In this document: positions 25,801 through 34,543 of the stretch, one piece after another
Layout of the letters: every line of letters starts with the position of its first letter
Position numbering within the stretch: position 1 is the stretch's first letter
Made by a program: the position numbers and the translations under genes
From: Stichopus chloronotus
Taxonomy: Eukaryota; Echinodermata; Holothuroidea; Aspidochirotida; Stichopodidae
Direction: 5' to 3'
Length of the DNA stretch: 64,000 nucleotides
Assembly (NCBI GenBank): GCA_021234535.1
Contig: SFZH01000008.1
Location: 23,724,739 to 23,788,738 of the forward strand
Notes under the pieces: model-generated
Databases searched by the model: none
What the model saw: the letters and a program-made list of their open reading frames with translations, nothing else
What the model was told of the DNA's origin: nothing

Positions 25801-28800
25801 TTCTTTTGGTAACTACTGTAAGTTCTTTGGTAGCTTACATATACATGGTACAGTACTTTGAGTCATGTCATAGCATCGCTGTCAACTTTTAGTGACTGGT
25901 GAGAGTCACATTTGCTAGGAGACTCAGGCCCTAAGTCAGGTCAGACTCAATCCTAGGTGAGGCCAAAATAGTAATAGGAGGGGGCAAACCCATCAGCACA
26001 TGTATGTGACTTAATGTTGATCATTTTGTCACAATAGCAAGTCTAGAAGAGTGAAAAAATTTAGGGGGATTGGTCCTCCTTGACTATGGGCCTGGAAAAA
26101 TGCAGCAGAGCATGATCATTGGTTTGCATGGAGCATCCTCCTCTGGGGATTTGGCAAATATATACCTAGATTGCAAAAAAATGGTAAAGTTTTTACTGCA
26201 TGCTGAGAATTGCTAGTTTACAACTTTGTTTTGTGTTCCCTCCAAAGTTTTAAGGAAGCATTTTGTCCAAATTCTTTAAAAAAATTTCCAGTTCCAAGAC
26301 CTAGTGTATCTGCATGTATGACTGACAGCTTAATGACATAAACATCCTGATGATGGGGATGGAACAAAACCAAACTAAATGTCATTATGAGAATATCAGG
26401 GAATGATTAGTTCCTGGGACTAATGATTATGTATAGCTATAATTTACTGAGCATTGGAAAATGCATAACATGGGTTGGGAACTTTTCAGATATTCACATG
26501 TTACACTTCCTGAAATTTGAATGCCACTTGTTGTATTTGTGCCAAAAGTCACAGAATTCCTATGACATCAATCGGCATCACAGATCATAAAGTTTTGTTT
26601 GAATACTGAGGAGTGCACTGTATGCATATGCCTACCGCAGGTGTTAACAAGTGCTACCGTAGCAAGTTGCTGGTACAGTACATTTCAAATTCTGCCCCAC
26701 TGTTGCGCTGTGGTCTACAAACACATACAAAGTCTTTGAAAGTCACAAAAGAAACTGTCTGATCCAGGGAATTTGCTAAGCTATTGTAATTCACTGAGGT
26801 ATGGCGATACTGCAGATTTGTATGAAAGGTTCCACTGAAAGGAAATAAAACAAGCACCCTGATTCTATGAAAGACTCTGTCTTGGGGTCACAACTTTTTA
26901 CCAAAAATTGTAAGAAGTTGTATTTTAAAAATATGTAGCACAGACAGTTCGTGTTCTGTGGGGTTGTGTAGTACAGTAGGTGAGTTTAGTGAGAAGCACA
27001 TCATATCTGGTGTAGAAGGCTATGGTAAGATCAGTAATACTGCGAATGTGACGCAGCTAAACATGGATGATAGACCATTCAATTCACTATGTTACACATG
27101 AACATCTACTGTAATGTGCATACTTTACTGTATGCTGTATTGTAGTCATAAACACAAGTTTCCTACTACACCACACTGGCATTGTTACAGTCCATTATGT
27201 ACAGTTACTGTATCCAATGTACAGTATTATTCACCTTTACCTCAATAGTACAGTGCAAATTGTACTGTGTGTTCCAAACCTGTAAGTAAACATGTTTTGT
27301 GCATGCTGGACATTACAGACAGTTCAATTACAGTAACAAAAAAAGGCATTATTTTCATAAAAACAAAATGTAGCTGACGAGTAACATTTTAAAGCAGTTT
27401 GCAACAGCTGACATGTAAAATGTGAAACCCTTTTCGGAACTCTGGTTGATCAAGTTTCAGAAATTAAGCAATTATAATATAAACAAGGCAGAGGCCCAAT
27501 CTTCAATAACAGATACAAACTGAGTACCATAACTGAGATTCATCCTGACAGCATGTTGATTCAAAGGAAAGTTATTATTCACTTCATAAAGAAGTGACCA
27601 ATCAAACTTTGAGTTGATGCTCAAGCAGCTCACAGGTCAACTGGTCAAATGACTGCAGTCTGGTTGATTAGTATTCAGAAATACTATAAGTTGTTGGTGT
27701 GTTTTCATCCAGCAGTTTATCCAGGGTGTCAGGGACTATGTACAGCAAGATTGTCATAGCACCCCCAAGCAAAATAAAAAAAAATTAACAACTGATCCTT
27801 AAAGTGTAACATTACGGTTTAGCTGGCATATTAAATGATGTCTTTGAAGCAAACACCAAGTACTTTAGAATAGTAAACTACAGTAGCTTCAGAGTCACAA
27901 CTATTCAGGTTGAAAGTACAGTACTTGACTTAAAATATATCACCAGAATCTAATGCATACTGCAATAATTTGGATATAACCAAACTAAAAGAGATGGCAT
28001 ATGGTGTTGTTACATGTATTCTACAATACAGTACAGTACTGTATGCAGCAATGGAAGCGAGGACATCAGGTTCATCTGCATACAGTAACCTGCTGAAATT
28101 TGCTACAAACACTTCAAATTGTAATCAGGTTTTCCTAAAGTTGCACTCAATGTGAAATGTAGACTGTACAGTGTCTCACTTCTCAAATACTTGCTCATCA
28201 ACTATTCTCAAAGTTTACAGAAGTTTTTCCTTCCTTAAAGGTCACACTGACTCCATGACCTAACTCAACATACAGACTACTTAGATCAGTTCAAACACTT
28301 CCTGTACCAAAGATGGCTTCCTACTTTCAGTTCTTTGAATATTATGTCCCAGCAAGGATAGGCTACTGTACTATATGTCAATATCTGCCCTGTTGGGTCT
28401 CTTTAGTATATTGAGCACATGCAAATAAAAATCTCCAAATGTTCAAAGTAATGAATTTCACTGCACTGCATTGTATTTGTGCAATGCTCATTAAGTCACC
28501 ATCAGTGTATGGATTACCAGGCTTGATTTTTTAAAACAGATCCCAGGCTTTCCTAGGGACAACTGGTTTCTCATGTACTGTACAGTATTTGTTTGTCCAA
28601 AACAAAATTTCCCTGTCTGACCAGAAAATAAAAAGGCAAATCAAAGAAGACAACTTGGCTAACCTTTGGCAATCAAATTGATTTTAGTGATGGAGATCCA
28701 ATCATAATTTTGTTTCCCACACAATGCATTTCCTTCCCTTATTCTTCCAGAGCTCATACCAATAGATAACTATTATTCTCCTGCTACTATACTATAGGCC

Positions 28801-31177
28801 TACAGCAAATGAAGGAAGATGACAACAAACTATAATGAATTTGATGGAGGAACTTTTCTTCAGACAGTTACTCATCCTTCAAACAAACAGAAGGAGCTAT
28901 GAATTTGGTTTTCTGAGGGCATTTCTGTATCAGACAACTGACTGCTAAATTTCAGCCCCCATGATTAGTTTCTTTAGATCTCCTGTTAGAACATCAATGT
29001 ACAGTACATCTACTACAGATAGCTACAGTAATTATTACAGTACTGTGCAGGTACTGTACTGTATGCAGAAGTACTCCATTACTACTGTCCATGTACACGC
29101 ATGTACTGTATGCAAAGACTCCATTACAGTGCTACTGTACAGGTACAGTATGTACAGTAATGTACTGTAAGTACAGTATGCAAAGACTCCATCTGCAAAG
29201 GCTATCAACTTAAAGAGTGAACTATAAAATGGTGGAATACAGGGTAGTATTTTCACCTGCAAAAATACACCAATATAAAGTTACAAGAGCTGCACATAAT
29301 TTTGAAACCTAACCACAACCCTGATAATTATTGATGATTGGCCTTGATCTTGTTCTTATGAAATAATTAAGACCTATTCTCTCACAAGCATGCTCCTGTG
29401 AATTAGGATACTTTCATTTACAGGAAGCATTATCAATTTCCATAAAACAAGCAATCATTACACAATATCTTAAATACTGTACTAACTGCAATTTACAAAA
29501 TACATAGATCTGGGCTTTCTTGCAAGTTGTGCAAAGGTGGGAATGCAGAGCTCTGTAAATTGGTGAAAAGCTGAAAAGGGTGCTGGTAATCCATTTGATT
29601 CTGTCGGGGGAAGGGGGGGGGGGGGAAACAACCTCGTGATTGTGTGGTACAGTACTGTACTGTAGCTCTGTCACTGATGCAAATCCATACCGATGAGCAG
29701 AGTTTCAAATACTGTATGTTACAAGTGGTATAGACACAGCATGTATTGTACCTACCTTTGTACATTTTTCTGCAAAAGTTGGTGCGAACAGTAATTGAGC
29801 AAAGTAAATTATAAGATGGGAGTGCTTTTGTAATCCATCATCATCAATTTCTGTTTTATAATGAAAGTAAAATTTGCTAATTTTTCGAACTTTGTCAAAG
29901 TTTGAGTTTTGGATGTTTAAAGATGTTTAGAGATGTTGTGTTGCTGTCAAACGAGTTTGAAGAATTTTTTGTCTATTTCGTCAAACAGTTTTACTGTGAC
30001 AAGGCAGACGAATATATTGAACAGATGCCCATGTACATTAATTAGAATCTACCAGTCTTTGAAAAAAATGATTATTAGCAACCAGATCACTATCAAAATA
30101 TTTACACATATCATTTCACCAGGTAACTTTCAGTACCTACTGTACACTGTAAGACAAGGCAAATTAACTTGCATCAGAATAGCTATAAGGTGTAAGTCCA
30201 GAAATCAGTTTGCATGTCTTTCAACAGACTCATTATCATCGATTATGTTCCCAGAGGACAGATACTACCACACTCTACATCAGGACAACATGGAATTGAC
30301 AAAAGGTAGGAGAAACTATCCAAAACACGAAAGTAGCAGTAGGCCTAGTTATTCTGATTGTACTGTACCCAAAACACAACTGGCTAAGTGGCAAATATGC
30401 TCATGAAACTCTGAAAGGCTGGCTCATGGCTGCCATATACTCATACATTGGTTCTAACTTAGCCTGCAGTTTTTATTTTGAGGAGGAAAGGAAAAACAAG
30501 AAAACCTGAGTGACATAGCCATGGCCAGGCTACTGTACACTAGGCTAGTAGCATGTCTCTCAGATTTATCTTGCATTCAAAATGCATCAAATTTGATTTG
30601 AAGCACTGACATTTATGCCTCCCATCTTTTAAAAATACCAAGAAATTCCTAAGAATGCATTGACATAATTTCATATGATGGCTGTTTACACAATACTTGA
30701 AACAAGAAAAAATATGCAAGTCATTGTGAATGGGGTTTTGGAACTGTGGGCTTCTGCATACCGTATATTGCAGTGAAATGCTAATTGTATTGTATAAATG
30801 TTAATTGTATTGCCAGAAATGTTTCAGTACGTGGTGCCACAGTAGCTTGCAGCTAACAAATATTTTCAAATAGGCAAGTTCTATCACATTGTACAGTAAC
30901 TTAGTAACAGTCTAACACAGATCCTGCGAGTGCGACAGGTACACTGGTATGCACCTACTGTACACTACAGTACAGTACAAGTGCCACAGGGTCAGCCTAG
31001 GCCTGTTGCAAAATCGGTGTGAACACAGCACGCTGCACAGTACGTGTGGTAGTACAGCAATACTAATACTACAGACTAACCGATATGTTTGAAGTGAATA
31101 TTAAATTTGTTCCCTTATTCTGGATATTGAGAAATTGGATACCGAGATGGAAACCAATTTTGTACTTACTGCGCCAT
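5416..31177 (-). CDS. PGD: 6-phosphogluconate dehydrogenase, decarboxylating (15 exons, whole gene span)
   Basis: The enzyme oxidatively decarboxylates 6-phosphogluconate to ribulose 5-phosphate and makes NADPH in the cytosolic pentose phosphate pathway. Fifteen exons with GT donors and AG acceptors join in phase to 481 codons plus stop; the human enzyme has 483 residues. The N-terminal Rossmann fold starts with [15 protein letters not shown] (dinucleotide-binding glycines). Substrate-loop motifs are DIIIDGGNS (about 96-104) and GSGVSGGE (about 125-132). The catalytic block [15 protein letters not shown] has K183, N187 and E190, the expected catalytic residues. The all-helical C-terminal domain ends with the family tail near HTNWTGHGG. 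Two oddities: one extra base in exon 4 shifts the frame, and one glycine codon of the conserved GTGEP loop is missing in exon 7. All else is intact, so I read it as the functional gene with likely sequence errors or allelic lesions, not an old pseudogene. Introns range from about 0.4 to 7.5 kb. Confidence 0.93.
5536..6567 (-). other. PGD: PGD intron 14
   Basis: About 1.0 kb of AT-rich intron. I see no internal gene or repeat array. Confidence 0.8.
6568..6690 (-). CDS. PGD: PGD exon 14
   Basis: These 123 nt (41 codons) encode [20 protein letters not shown] and onward to [17 protein letters not shown], a conserved block near the C-terminus. The acceptor is ATTTCCAG and the donor GTATCT. Confidence 0.94.
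6785..7065. repeat. degenerate tandem repeat, about 63 bp unit, 5 copies, PGD intron 13
   Basis: A core resembling ATATGTGAATATTCAA recurs near 6790, 6853, 6915, 6981 and 7043, a spacing of 62-66 bp. It fills most of intron 13 and ends about 20 nt from the donor of exon 13. Confidence 0.65.
7087..7186 (-). CDS. PGD: PGD exon 13
   Basis: These 100 nt complete a serine codon and encode [20 protein letters not shown] and onward to KKAIHDCQ. The acceptor is CATTTTCAG and the donor GTAAGA. Confidence 0.94.
7187..7709 (-). other. PGD: PGD intron 12
   Basis: About 0.5 kb of intron, AT-rich, with no feature recognised. Confidence 0.8.
7710..7843 (-). CDS. PGD: PGD exon 12
   Basis: These 134 nt encode [17 protein letters not shown] and onward to [16 protein letters not shown], ending with AG of a serine codon. 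Its first ~25 nt together with its own 3' splice site form the repeat unit of the adjacent intronic array. It is identified as the true exon because only here does the frame continue into the conserved domain. Confidence 0.94.
7826..9490 (-). repeat. 44-bp minisatellite made of the PGD intron 11/exon 12 acceptor boundary
   Basis: About 38 head-to-tail units of 44 bp, of which the first includes the real start of exon 12. In minus-strand sense each unit reads AATATCAACAG|GCACTGTA then TGCCTCAAAGATTGTGTCC: a 3' splice site followed by the first ~25 nt of the exon. Units 1-33 are highly similar. Units beyond about 9260 are degenerate. A block of nine units is itself duplicated with a period of 395 bp (8301 onward against 8696 onward, sharing diagnostic variants such as GATACAATC, CTCTTGATGTTACAA and TTTTAAGCCTACAG). 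The array occupies nearly all of the 1733-nt intron 11. Confidence 0.95.
9340..9425 (-). pseudogene. degenerate partial copy of PGD exon 12 at the old end of the minisatellite
   Basis: In minus-strand sense this segment translates as [15 protein letters not shown], matching [16 protein letters not shown] of exon 12. It includes about 20 nt of exon sequence (the YAQGFML part) that the ordinary 44-bp units lack. It therefore points to an original duplication larger than the present unit. Confidence 0.7.
9577..9704 (-). CDS. PGD: PGD exon 11
   Basis: These 128 nt encode [19 protein letters not shown] and onward to FVEDIRR. The donor is GTGAGG. The following intron 11 is almost wholly the 44-bp minisatellite. 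Confidence 0.93.
10600..12230 (-). mobile_element. repeat element copy 1: terminus, CA/TG tract, ~145-bp tandem units
   Basis: Units containing AAGCTTCCCTTCTTGAGATA recur with the GAGATATCG core at 11530, 11676, 11821, 11963 and 12109 (spacing 142-146 bp); more decayed units lie at about 10630 and 10745. The array runs into a CA-rich tract (about 12140-12190) and a terminus GATTATCATCGAAACC at 12211-12226. The same order, reverse-complemented, is found at 34.5-36 kb. The layout of terminus, microsatellite and ~150-bp tandem core resembles non-autonomous Helentron-associated elements; that classification is inference. Confidence 0.7.
11562..11594 (-). promoter_or_regulatory. four direct nuclear-receptor half-sites (DR4-DR4-DR1) in a repeat unit
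   Basis: The plus strand reads TGACCC, 4 nt, TGACCC, 4 nt, TGACCT, 1 nt, TGACCT. In minus sense the last pair is AGGTCAAAGGTCA, a perfect DR1. Similar DR1 cores recur at 11727-11739 (one mismatch), 11872-11884 and 12014-12026. Motif presence is observed; receptor binding is unproven. Confidence 0.45.
13672..13735 (-). CDS. PGD: PGD exon 10
   Basis: These 64 nt encode [18 protein letters not shown] and TLI, ending with the first base of a glycine codon. This is a highly conserved substrate-contact segment (GTGKWT). A long GAT/ATC microsatellite lies about 40 nt upstream of its acceptor. Confidence 0.94.
13736..14394 (-). other. PGD: PGD intron 9, with ATC/GAT microsatellite
   Basis: The intron contains a trinucleotide microsatellite (ATC on the plus strand) at about 13773-13826, roughly 40 nt upstream of the exon 10 acceptor. 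C/T-rich sequence follows to about 14100. Confidence 0.8.
13773..13826. repeat. (ATC)n microsatellite
   Basis: CACCAT/ATC repeats grade into pure ATC repeats for about 54 bp. It produces Met or Asp runs in open frames, which are artefacts. Confidence 0.9.
14395..14520 (-). CDS. PGD: PGD exon 9
   Basis: These 126 nt (42 codons) encode [18 protein letters not shown] and onward to KIRDAAGQ, the first helices of the C-terminal domain. The acceptor is CTTCACAG and the donor GTGAGA. Confidence 0.94.
14634..14728. repeat. imperfect inverted repeat, ~36-bp arms, ~20-nt loop
   Basis: The left arm (14635-14671, containing CAATGTTGGCTATAGGA) pairs with the right arm (14691-14727, containing TCCTATAGCGCAACATTG). 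A few bulges break the stem. It could be a small foldback transposon remnant or an RNA hairpin. Confidence 0.5.
14938..15244. mobile_element. MITE-like element with CAGGGTTTG termini (hAT-like)
   Basis: The left end is CAGGGTTTGAAAATCAAG; the right end, reverse-complemented, is CAGGGTTTGGAAAACG. The interior is rich in TTTTCAAG / CTTGAAA motifs, a style known from hAT-type non-autonomous elements. No clear 8-bp target duplication was found, so the class is provisional. Confidence 0.5.
16956..17090 (-). CDS. PGD: PGD exon 8, catalytic residues
   Basis: These 135 nt (45 codons) encode [19 protein letters not shown] and onward through DEMSA. The catalytic lysine, asparagine and glutamate of the K-x-x-x-N-x-x-E block are all present. 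The donor is GTAAGA. Confidence 0.94.
17091..17782 (-). other. PGD: PGD intron 7
   Basis: About 0.7 kb, with a short AATC repeat near 17665. Nothing else recognised. Confidence 0.8.
17783..17849 (-). CDS. PGD: PGD exon 7, one conserved codon missing
   Basis: These 67 nt complete a tryptophan codon, then encode [20 protein letters not shown] and DW. In the family this loop reads VGTGEPCC; here one glycine codon is absent, an in-frame 3-nt loss. The junctions are clean (TTCCTCCAG acceptor, GTGAGT donor). Confidence 0.92.
17850..18960 (-). other. PGD: PGD intron 6, with a possible repeat-element remnant
   Basis: About 1.1 kb. The segment around 18100-18260 contains ACAATAGGTTCTTC and AATGACCTTTGACA, resembling one or two decayed units of the ~145-bp element in intron 10. 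Confidence 0.6.
18961..19079 (-). CDS. PGD: PGD exon 6
   Basis: These 119 nt encode [20 protein letters not shown] and onward through [13 protein letters not shown], ending mid-codon TG. It contains the GSGVSGGE substrate-binding signature. The acceptor is TTATTTAG and the donor GTGAGC. Confidence 0.92.
19080..20408 (-). other. PGD: PGD intron 5
   Basis: About 1.3 kb, with a 17-base G tract on the plus strand at 20354-20370. No other feature recognised. Confidence 0.8.
20409..20474 (-). CDS. PGD: PGD exon 5
   Basis: These 66 nt encode [16 protein letters not shown] followed by EYQDTT. The IIDGGNS segment is the family's substrate and cofactor contact loop. The donor is the weaker GTTAGA; a 17-base C tract (minus strand) sits about 40 nt into intron 5. 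Confidence 0.92.
20475..20970 (-). other. PGD: PGD intron 4
   Basis: About 0.5 kb of unremarkable AT-rich intron. Confidence 0.8.
20971..21151 (-). CDS. PGD: PGD exon 4, carries a +1 frameshift
   Basis: The exon encodes [14 protein letters not shown] and onward through EEMVASLKK. It then meets one extra base in the AAACCCG stretch at about 21031-21034, where the family has K-K-P-R-R. Without the extra C the frame resumes as [16 protein letters not shown] to the donor GTAAGA. With it, the frame ends after about 13 aberrant residues. The length is 181 nt, exactly 60 codons plus 1. Confidence 0.9.
21152..22263 (-). other. PGD: PGD intron 3
   Basis: About 1.1 kb, with a 13-base C tract at 21938-21950. 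Nothing else recognised. Confidence 0.8.
22264..22305 (-). CDS. PGD: PGD exon 3
   Basis: These 42 nt (14 codons) encode [14 protein letters not shown] and complete the Rossmann glycine motif. The acceptor is ATTGCAG and the donor GTGAGT. The micro-exon is fully conserved with the family. Confidence 0.92.
22306..23586 (-). other. PGD: PGD intron 2
   Basis: About 1.3 kb, AT-rich; TACAGTA/TACTGTA motifs become frequent toward intron 1. No gene seen. Confidence 0.8.
23587..23620 (-). CDS. PGD: PGD exon 2
   Basis: These 34 nt between a TTTTGCAG acceptor and a GTACGT donor encode [11 protein letters not shown], the first beta strand and the start of the dinucleotide-binding glycine loop. Phase with exons 1 and 3 is exact. 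Confidence 0.92.
24154..24210. mobile_element. possible hAT-like terminus remnant
   Basis: The sequence CGGTTCCCAACCAGGGGTAC followed by TACCCCTTAGGGATACC resembles hAT terminal regions of the CAG(T/C)GGTTCCCAACC type. The partner end was not found. Confidence 0.35.
24883..24980. repeat. long inverted repeat, ~31-bp arms, ~35-nt loop, PGD intron 1
   Basis: The left arm GATAACTGGCGATGATTTTT continuing through GATACTGTAAGTG pairs with CACTTACAGTATC then AAAAATCTCCAGTTATC at 24951-24980. The main difference is a 3-nt insertion in the left arm. The outer CTGATAACTGG also has a partner. Confidence 0.7.
29040..29195. repeat. local TACTGTA/TACAGTA-rich tandem segment
   Basis: The block GTACTGTATGCAAAGACTCC recurs with variation near 29056, 29104 and 29170, embedded in a dense series of TACTGTAC/GTACAGTA motifs. 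Confidence 0.6.
31170..31177 (-). CDS. PGD: PGD exon 1 (coding part, start codon)
   Basis: The start ATG is at 31175-31177. Eight coding bases, ATGGCGCA, precede a GTAAGT donor at 31164-31169. The codon CA|A is completed in exon 2, giving Met-Ala-Gln as in animal PGD. The start was chosen because this short first exon continues in phase with exon 2. Confidence 0.88.
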
Positions 31178-31400
31178 TTTTCTGGTGAAAAAGATGCACT
31201 GTTGCCACTGAGACAAAGGTTACTTGTTGGTCTGGTTTCACGCGGTGGCGTATACCGTTCGTGTGGAACTTTGGACTGCTAACACAGTTCTGGTTGAGCA
31301 CACACAGTACAGAAACGTCGTGCAAGATCAGCCAGCTGGCTGTGTGAAAATGAATGACGTCATTTGTAAGGTTAGTGTCCAGGGTCGAGTTAACACCGAT
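31178..31400 (-). promoter_or_regulatory. PGD: PGD 5' UTR and proximal promoter region
   Basis: This is the sequence upstream of the PGD start codon on the minus strand. It is richer in CpG than its surroundings and contains the CRE palindrome TGACGTCA at 31355-31362, about 180 bp upstream of the ATG. A possible CCAAT box (ATTGG in minus sense) lies near 31730. No TATA box is evident close to the start. The transcription start is not determined. Confidence 0.45.
31355..31362. promoter_or_regulatory. CRE palindrome TGACGTCA
   Basis: A perfect 8-bp palindrome in the likely PGD promoter, the classical CREB/ATF site. Occupancy is inference. Confidence 0.5.
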
Positions 31401-32544
31401 AAGGAAGAGACACCAGTTCGTACGTACGAGATTCACTTGAGAATGCCTATCGCCTTTGCAGATGACCTGTGTGGCTGCCGCCCTGAGAGTTTTGGTAGCG
31501 ATAACTTAAAGGGGAAATCAGGATTTGACTGAGAAAAGTCACCTTAAGTTGATTTTTCTTTTTAAAATGATAGTTCACTGAAATATAGAGACGTTGTGGA
31601 GGTGTCTGAAGTTAGAAGAAACAGTAATTATTGCGTTAATTACTGTTGAATGAGAACTCTTAATATTTGTCGGGTACAAAAAATTAACATTCATGTACAA
31701 GACAACACAGCCTCCTTCATACCATGACCAATCACAGCGTAAGACTGAGATGACGTTAAATGAATAAACATAACCGAATGTTTACGGTTGTCATGCTGTT
31801 CGTGCATTGCGCAATGTTAAGTAAACAAGAGTTTAGTGATAGTTGATGATACATACAGCCCACGTAGGGTACGTATGAAACTGTTCAGCCACACCTCCTC
31901 ATACCTTGAAAAGGTGATAAAATTGAATATTCATATTTGATTCGATGAATATGGATGTTACAGACTTTCGGAGTTCTTCACCGATTTTTTGCGAATTTGA
32001 CTCGTTTCTCGAAATTGTCCACATGTTTTGAGATAATCTTTATCATATTTGTTAGCTATAACTCATTTTACGATACCGGTGGGGAATTGTAGTGAAATAA
32101 ATTGGGAAAATAAACCCTGATTTCCCCCTTTAAGCTGAACGGCCCCGCGGTGCCTTACATTACAGTTGTGAGTGAATTCCAGCTAGCAAAATGTCTGGGA
32201 TCCCAGGAGAAAATTCCAGTTGATAGCTGTTAACATTCAAACTGTTTTTAACGGGTAACAACAGGTAACTAACAAGGACTGTTGATTTTAATAAAATGAA
32301 TAAAATTTCCTTGTGGAATTTGACGTACTTTTGGTATATGTATAGAATTGATATGTAGGTAACATGAAGGCCTACACAGTCTATTAACTCTGAGAAAACT
32401 TAATTGGAAGCTTTAATTGAACATCATTGGAAGTCTATTAAAAGCAGTACTTTCCTCTTTACCATTTGAGACCTCAGAAACTTGTTGAGACAAGTTAAAA
32501 TCATTCAAAATCTTTCAAAACCAGCTGTAAAACAAGTTGAAACC
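31401..32544. other. intergenic DNA upstream of PGD
   Basis: AT-rich; no gene recognised. A 102-codon open frame on the plus strand (31224-31532), running divergent from PGD, has no family motif. Confidence 0.5.
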
Positions 32545-32695
32545 TGATGCTGCCTGTTAATACCTGTTTTAACTGTTAGCTTCTTGACCAAACCTGTTAG
32601 CATACCTGTTAATACCTGTTGTATACCTGTTAATACCTGTTGGTACCTGTTAATACCTGTTATACTATATCTTTTCCAATTACCTGTTCAACATG
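32545..32695. repeat. minisatellite with TTAATACCTG core
   Basis: Repeated CCTGTTAATACCTGTT motifs with variable short spacers, about six to eight copies. Confidence 0.75.
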
Positions 32696-32745
32696 TACTT
32701 GTTAAAAACTTGTTTAACTGGTTTTGAACGGAATTTTCTTCTAGA

Positions 32746-33780
32746 ATCAGTTGAACACCAGATGGGTACAACTGGGTTGATATACTGTGGGACCCAGACG
32801 GGCACCTACATGGGCCCATACTGGATAACTGGGGAACAGCTATCGTTTCCACCGTTGGGCAGGTTCTGTGACCCATGTGGGTAAAGTGGGTTATATGACG
32901 GACTACATATCTTTCTCAGCACTCCATTTATCAATAAAAACTTCTTTATTATACGTAACATATCTCCGGACAGGCTAGAACTTCAGCTATGTCTTTACAT
33001 CCCACGTAGCTAAGTTATCCATCAGTCGTTTGACAACCTGATTCAAGTTCATGGATTACAAGGAAATCAAAGGTACTCTAGGCGGCAAGTCGTGTATATT
33101 GCTTATCCTCATGAAGACTGAAAAATTACCTTACAGGGGAAATGCAGTTACCCTAAACTGAATCAGTGTACCCTCATGCTAATCCATGAATGACGCTGTT
33201 TCATTGTATGATGTCCTTTTGGTTGCTGAATTGCTCAATTTTGCAGCATAACACCATCCTTGTTCAAGACTGATATTCAACAACATCATGAAAACATTTA
33301 CGAGAGAAATGAGAACAAAATTGCAAGATTTTGATGATTTTCCAAAATAAAGTACGGACGACTGCTTATTTCTTCTAATTTGTACACTTCATTACTACTA
33401 CATGAAATCATCACTATATGATAATAATAGGGATCACATCCCCTTGTTTACCAACAACAACAACAAAGATGTGTTGCACAAAACCTGAAATAATGTCTAA
33501 TTACCCCACACTATATTAAATTAACTGAATTGATTTACAAGCCTTTAATAACCAGTACTCAAGAATTTATTACATTTAAAATTAAATATTACGACGCAAT
33601 TGCAAATATGAATGTATGTATGAAAATAAATGAGTAGGCCTACTCATGGCATGCCTATACACTTAATCCAAATGGCGCCCATCTGGGAAGTAGGAACCTT
33701 ATGAGTAAAATATTTCAATGGTAGTAATAGCACACATGACACCCTTCTGGTACCCATGTGGTACCAATGTCCGCCATCTT
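32746..33780. repeat. dispersed-repeat-like segments with CCCA(T/G)CTGGG motifs
   Basis: At 32755-32885 there are CAGATGGGTAC, GGGACCCAGACGGG and ACATGGGCCCATACTGG. At 33670-33775 there are GCGCCCATCTGGG and CTGGTACCCATGTGG. The shared vocabulary suggests pieces of one dispersed repeat, with AT-rich DNA between. The class is unknown. Confidence 0.35.
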
Positions 33781-34543
33781 GCAGAGTTTAAGCTCACTGG
33801 CAGATGGGTCCAAGATACACCAAAGTTCTACCTGTCTGAATATGCACGATTAATTATAGGGGCTGTTTGTACAGCTACTGAGCTGGAAACCATGTTATAC
33901 GAATTGGGCTGCTTGGTCCGGACTGGTCATGACCGGTACTTTCTGAAGCAGTCTCCAGCTGTTCAAGAAGTAGTTCGGTTTGTCTGAAATGTCTACGACA
34001 TGGTGTTAACTTTAATTTATCTTCTTTTTCATTTACGTTGTCCGTTTGACAAGAAGGATCTTTAACCTTCCATTGGCATTTTCCTCTATACCGGAAATAC
34101 TTGAAACTCATTCAAACGGAAAGAAAAAAAGAGGTATAGGTTCAACATGAGATAATAAAATATAATTACGAGAACTTGTGCAATACAAAGGTAACAAATT
34201 AAATGAACAGTTCATATTTCAGGAATGTAGAGGTATGCTTCAGGTTGGCAGTCCTGTCCATTTTATTATTTCAATTTTCAACTTCAGTTCGGGTTATGTA
34301 CGTCAACGTGTATTATTGAATAATCATACAGCGTATATAGCTGATCTGTTTGCTATGTAGCTGTCATTTCTGTACACAAACTCAACAAAACTCTAGGGTA
34401 AGAAAGGGTTTATTAAATTGCTTTTAAATATTATTTCAGAATAAAAAGAAATCATTGATGCTTAACGTGTGTGTAGTGCCTGTTTGTTGCTGCAAATTGT
34501 TGACTGCTGGACAGGTTCGATGAAGGTCACATGATCTGCCCTG
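33781..34543. other. intergenic, no gene recognised
   Basis: An 89-codon open frame (33718-33987) shows no recognisable motif. Otherwise AT-rich. Confidence 0.45.

Larger units (their letters stand above)
23621..31169 (-). other. PGD: PGD intron 1 (7.5 kb), TACTGTA/TACAGTA-rich
   Basis: The first intron is the longest. It holds a possible hAT-like terminus (about 24154-24210), a strong inverted repeat (24883-24980) and very frequent TACAGTAC/GTACTGTA motifs, densest at about 29000-29190. The open frames inside, including one of 157 codons at 29933-30406, show no family motif. Confidence 0.75.

Noticed and set aside
29933..30406. 157-codon open frame on the plus strand inside PGD intron 1
   Set aside because: No recognisable domain, low-complexity composition, antisense within an intron, no splice or promoter support.
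31224..31532. 102-codon open frame divergent from PGD
   Set aside because: It overlaps the PGD promoter/5' UTR, has no family motif, and its openness is explained by locally higher GC content.
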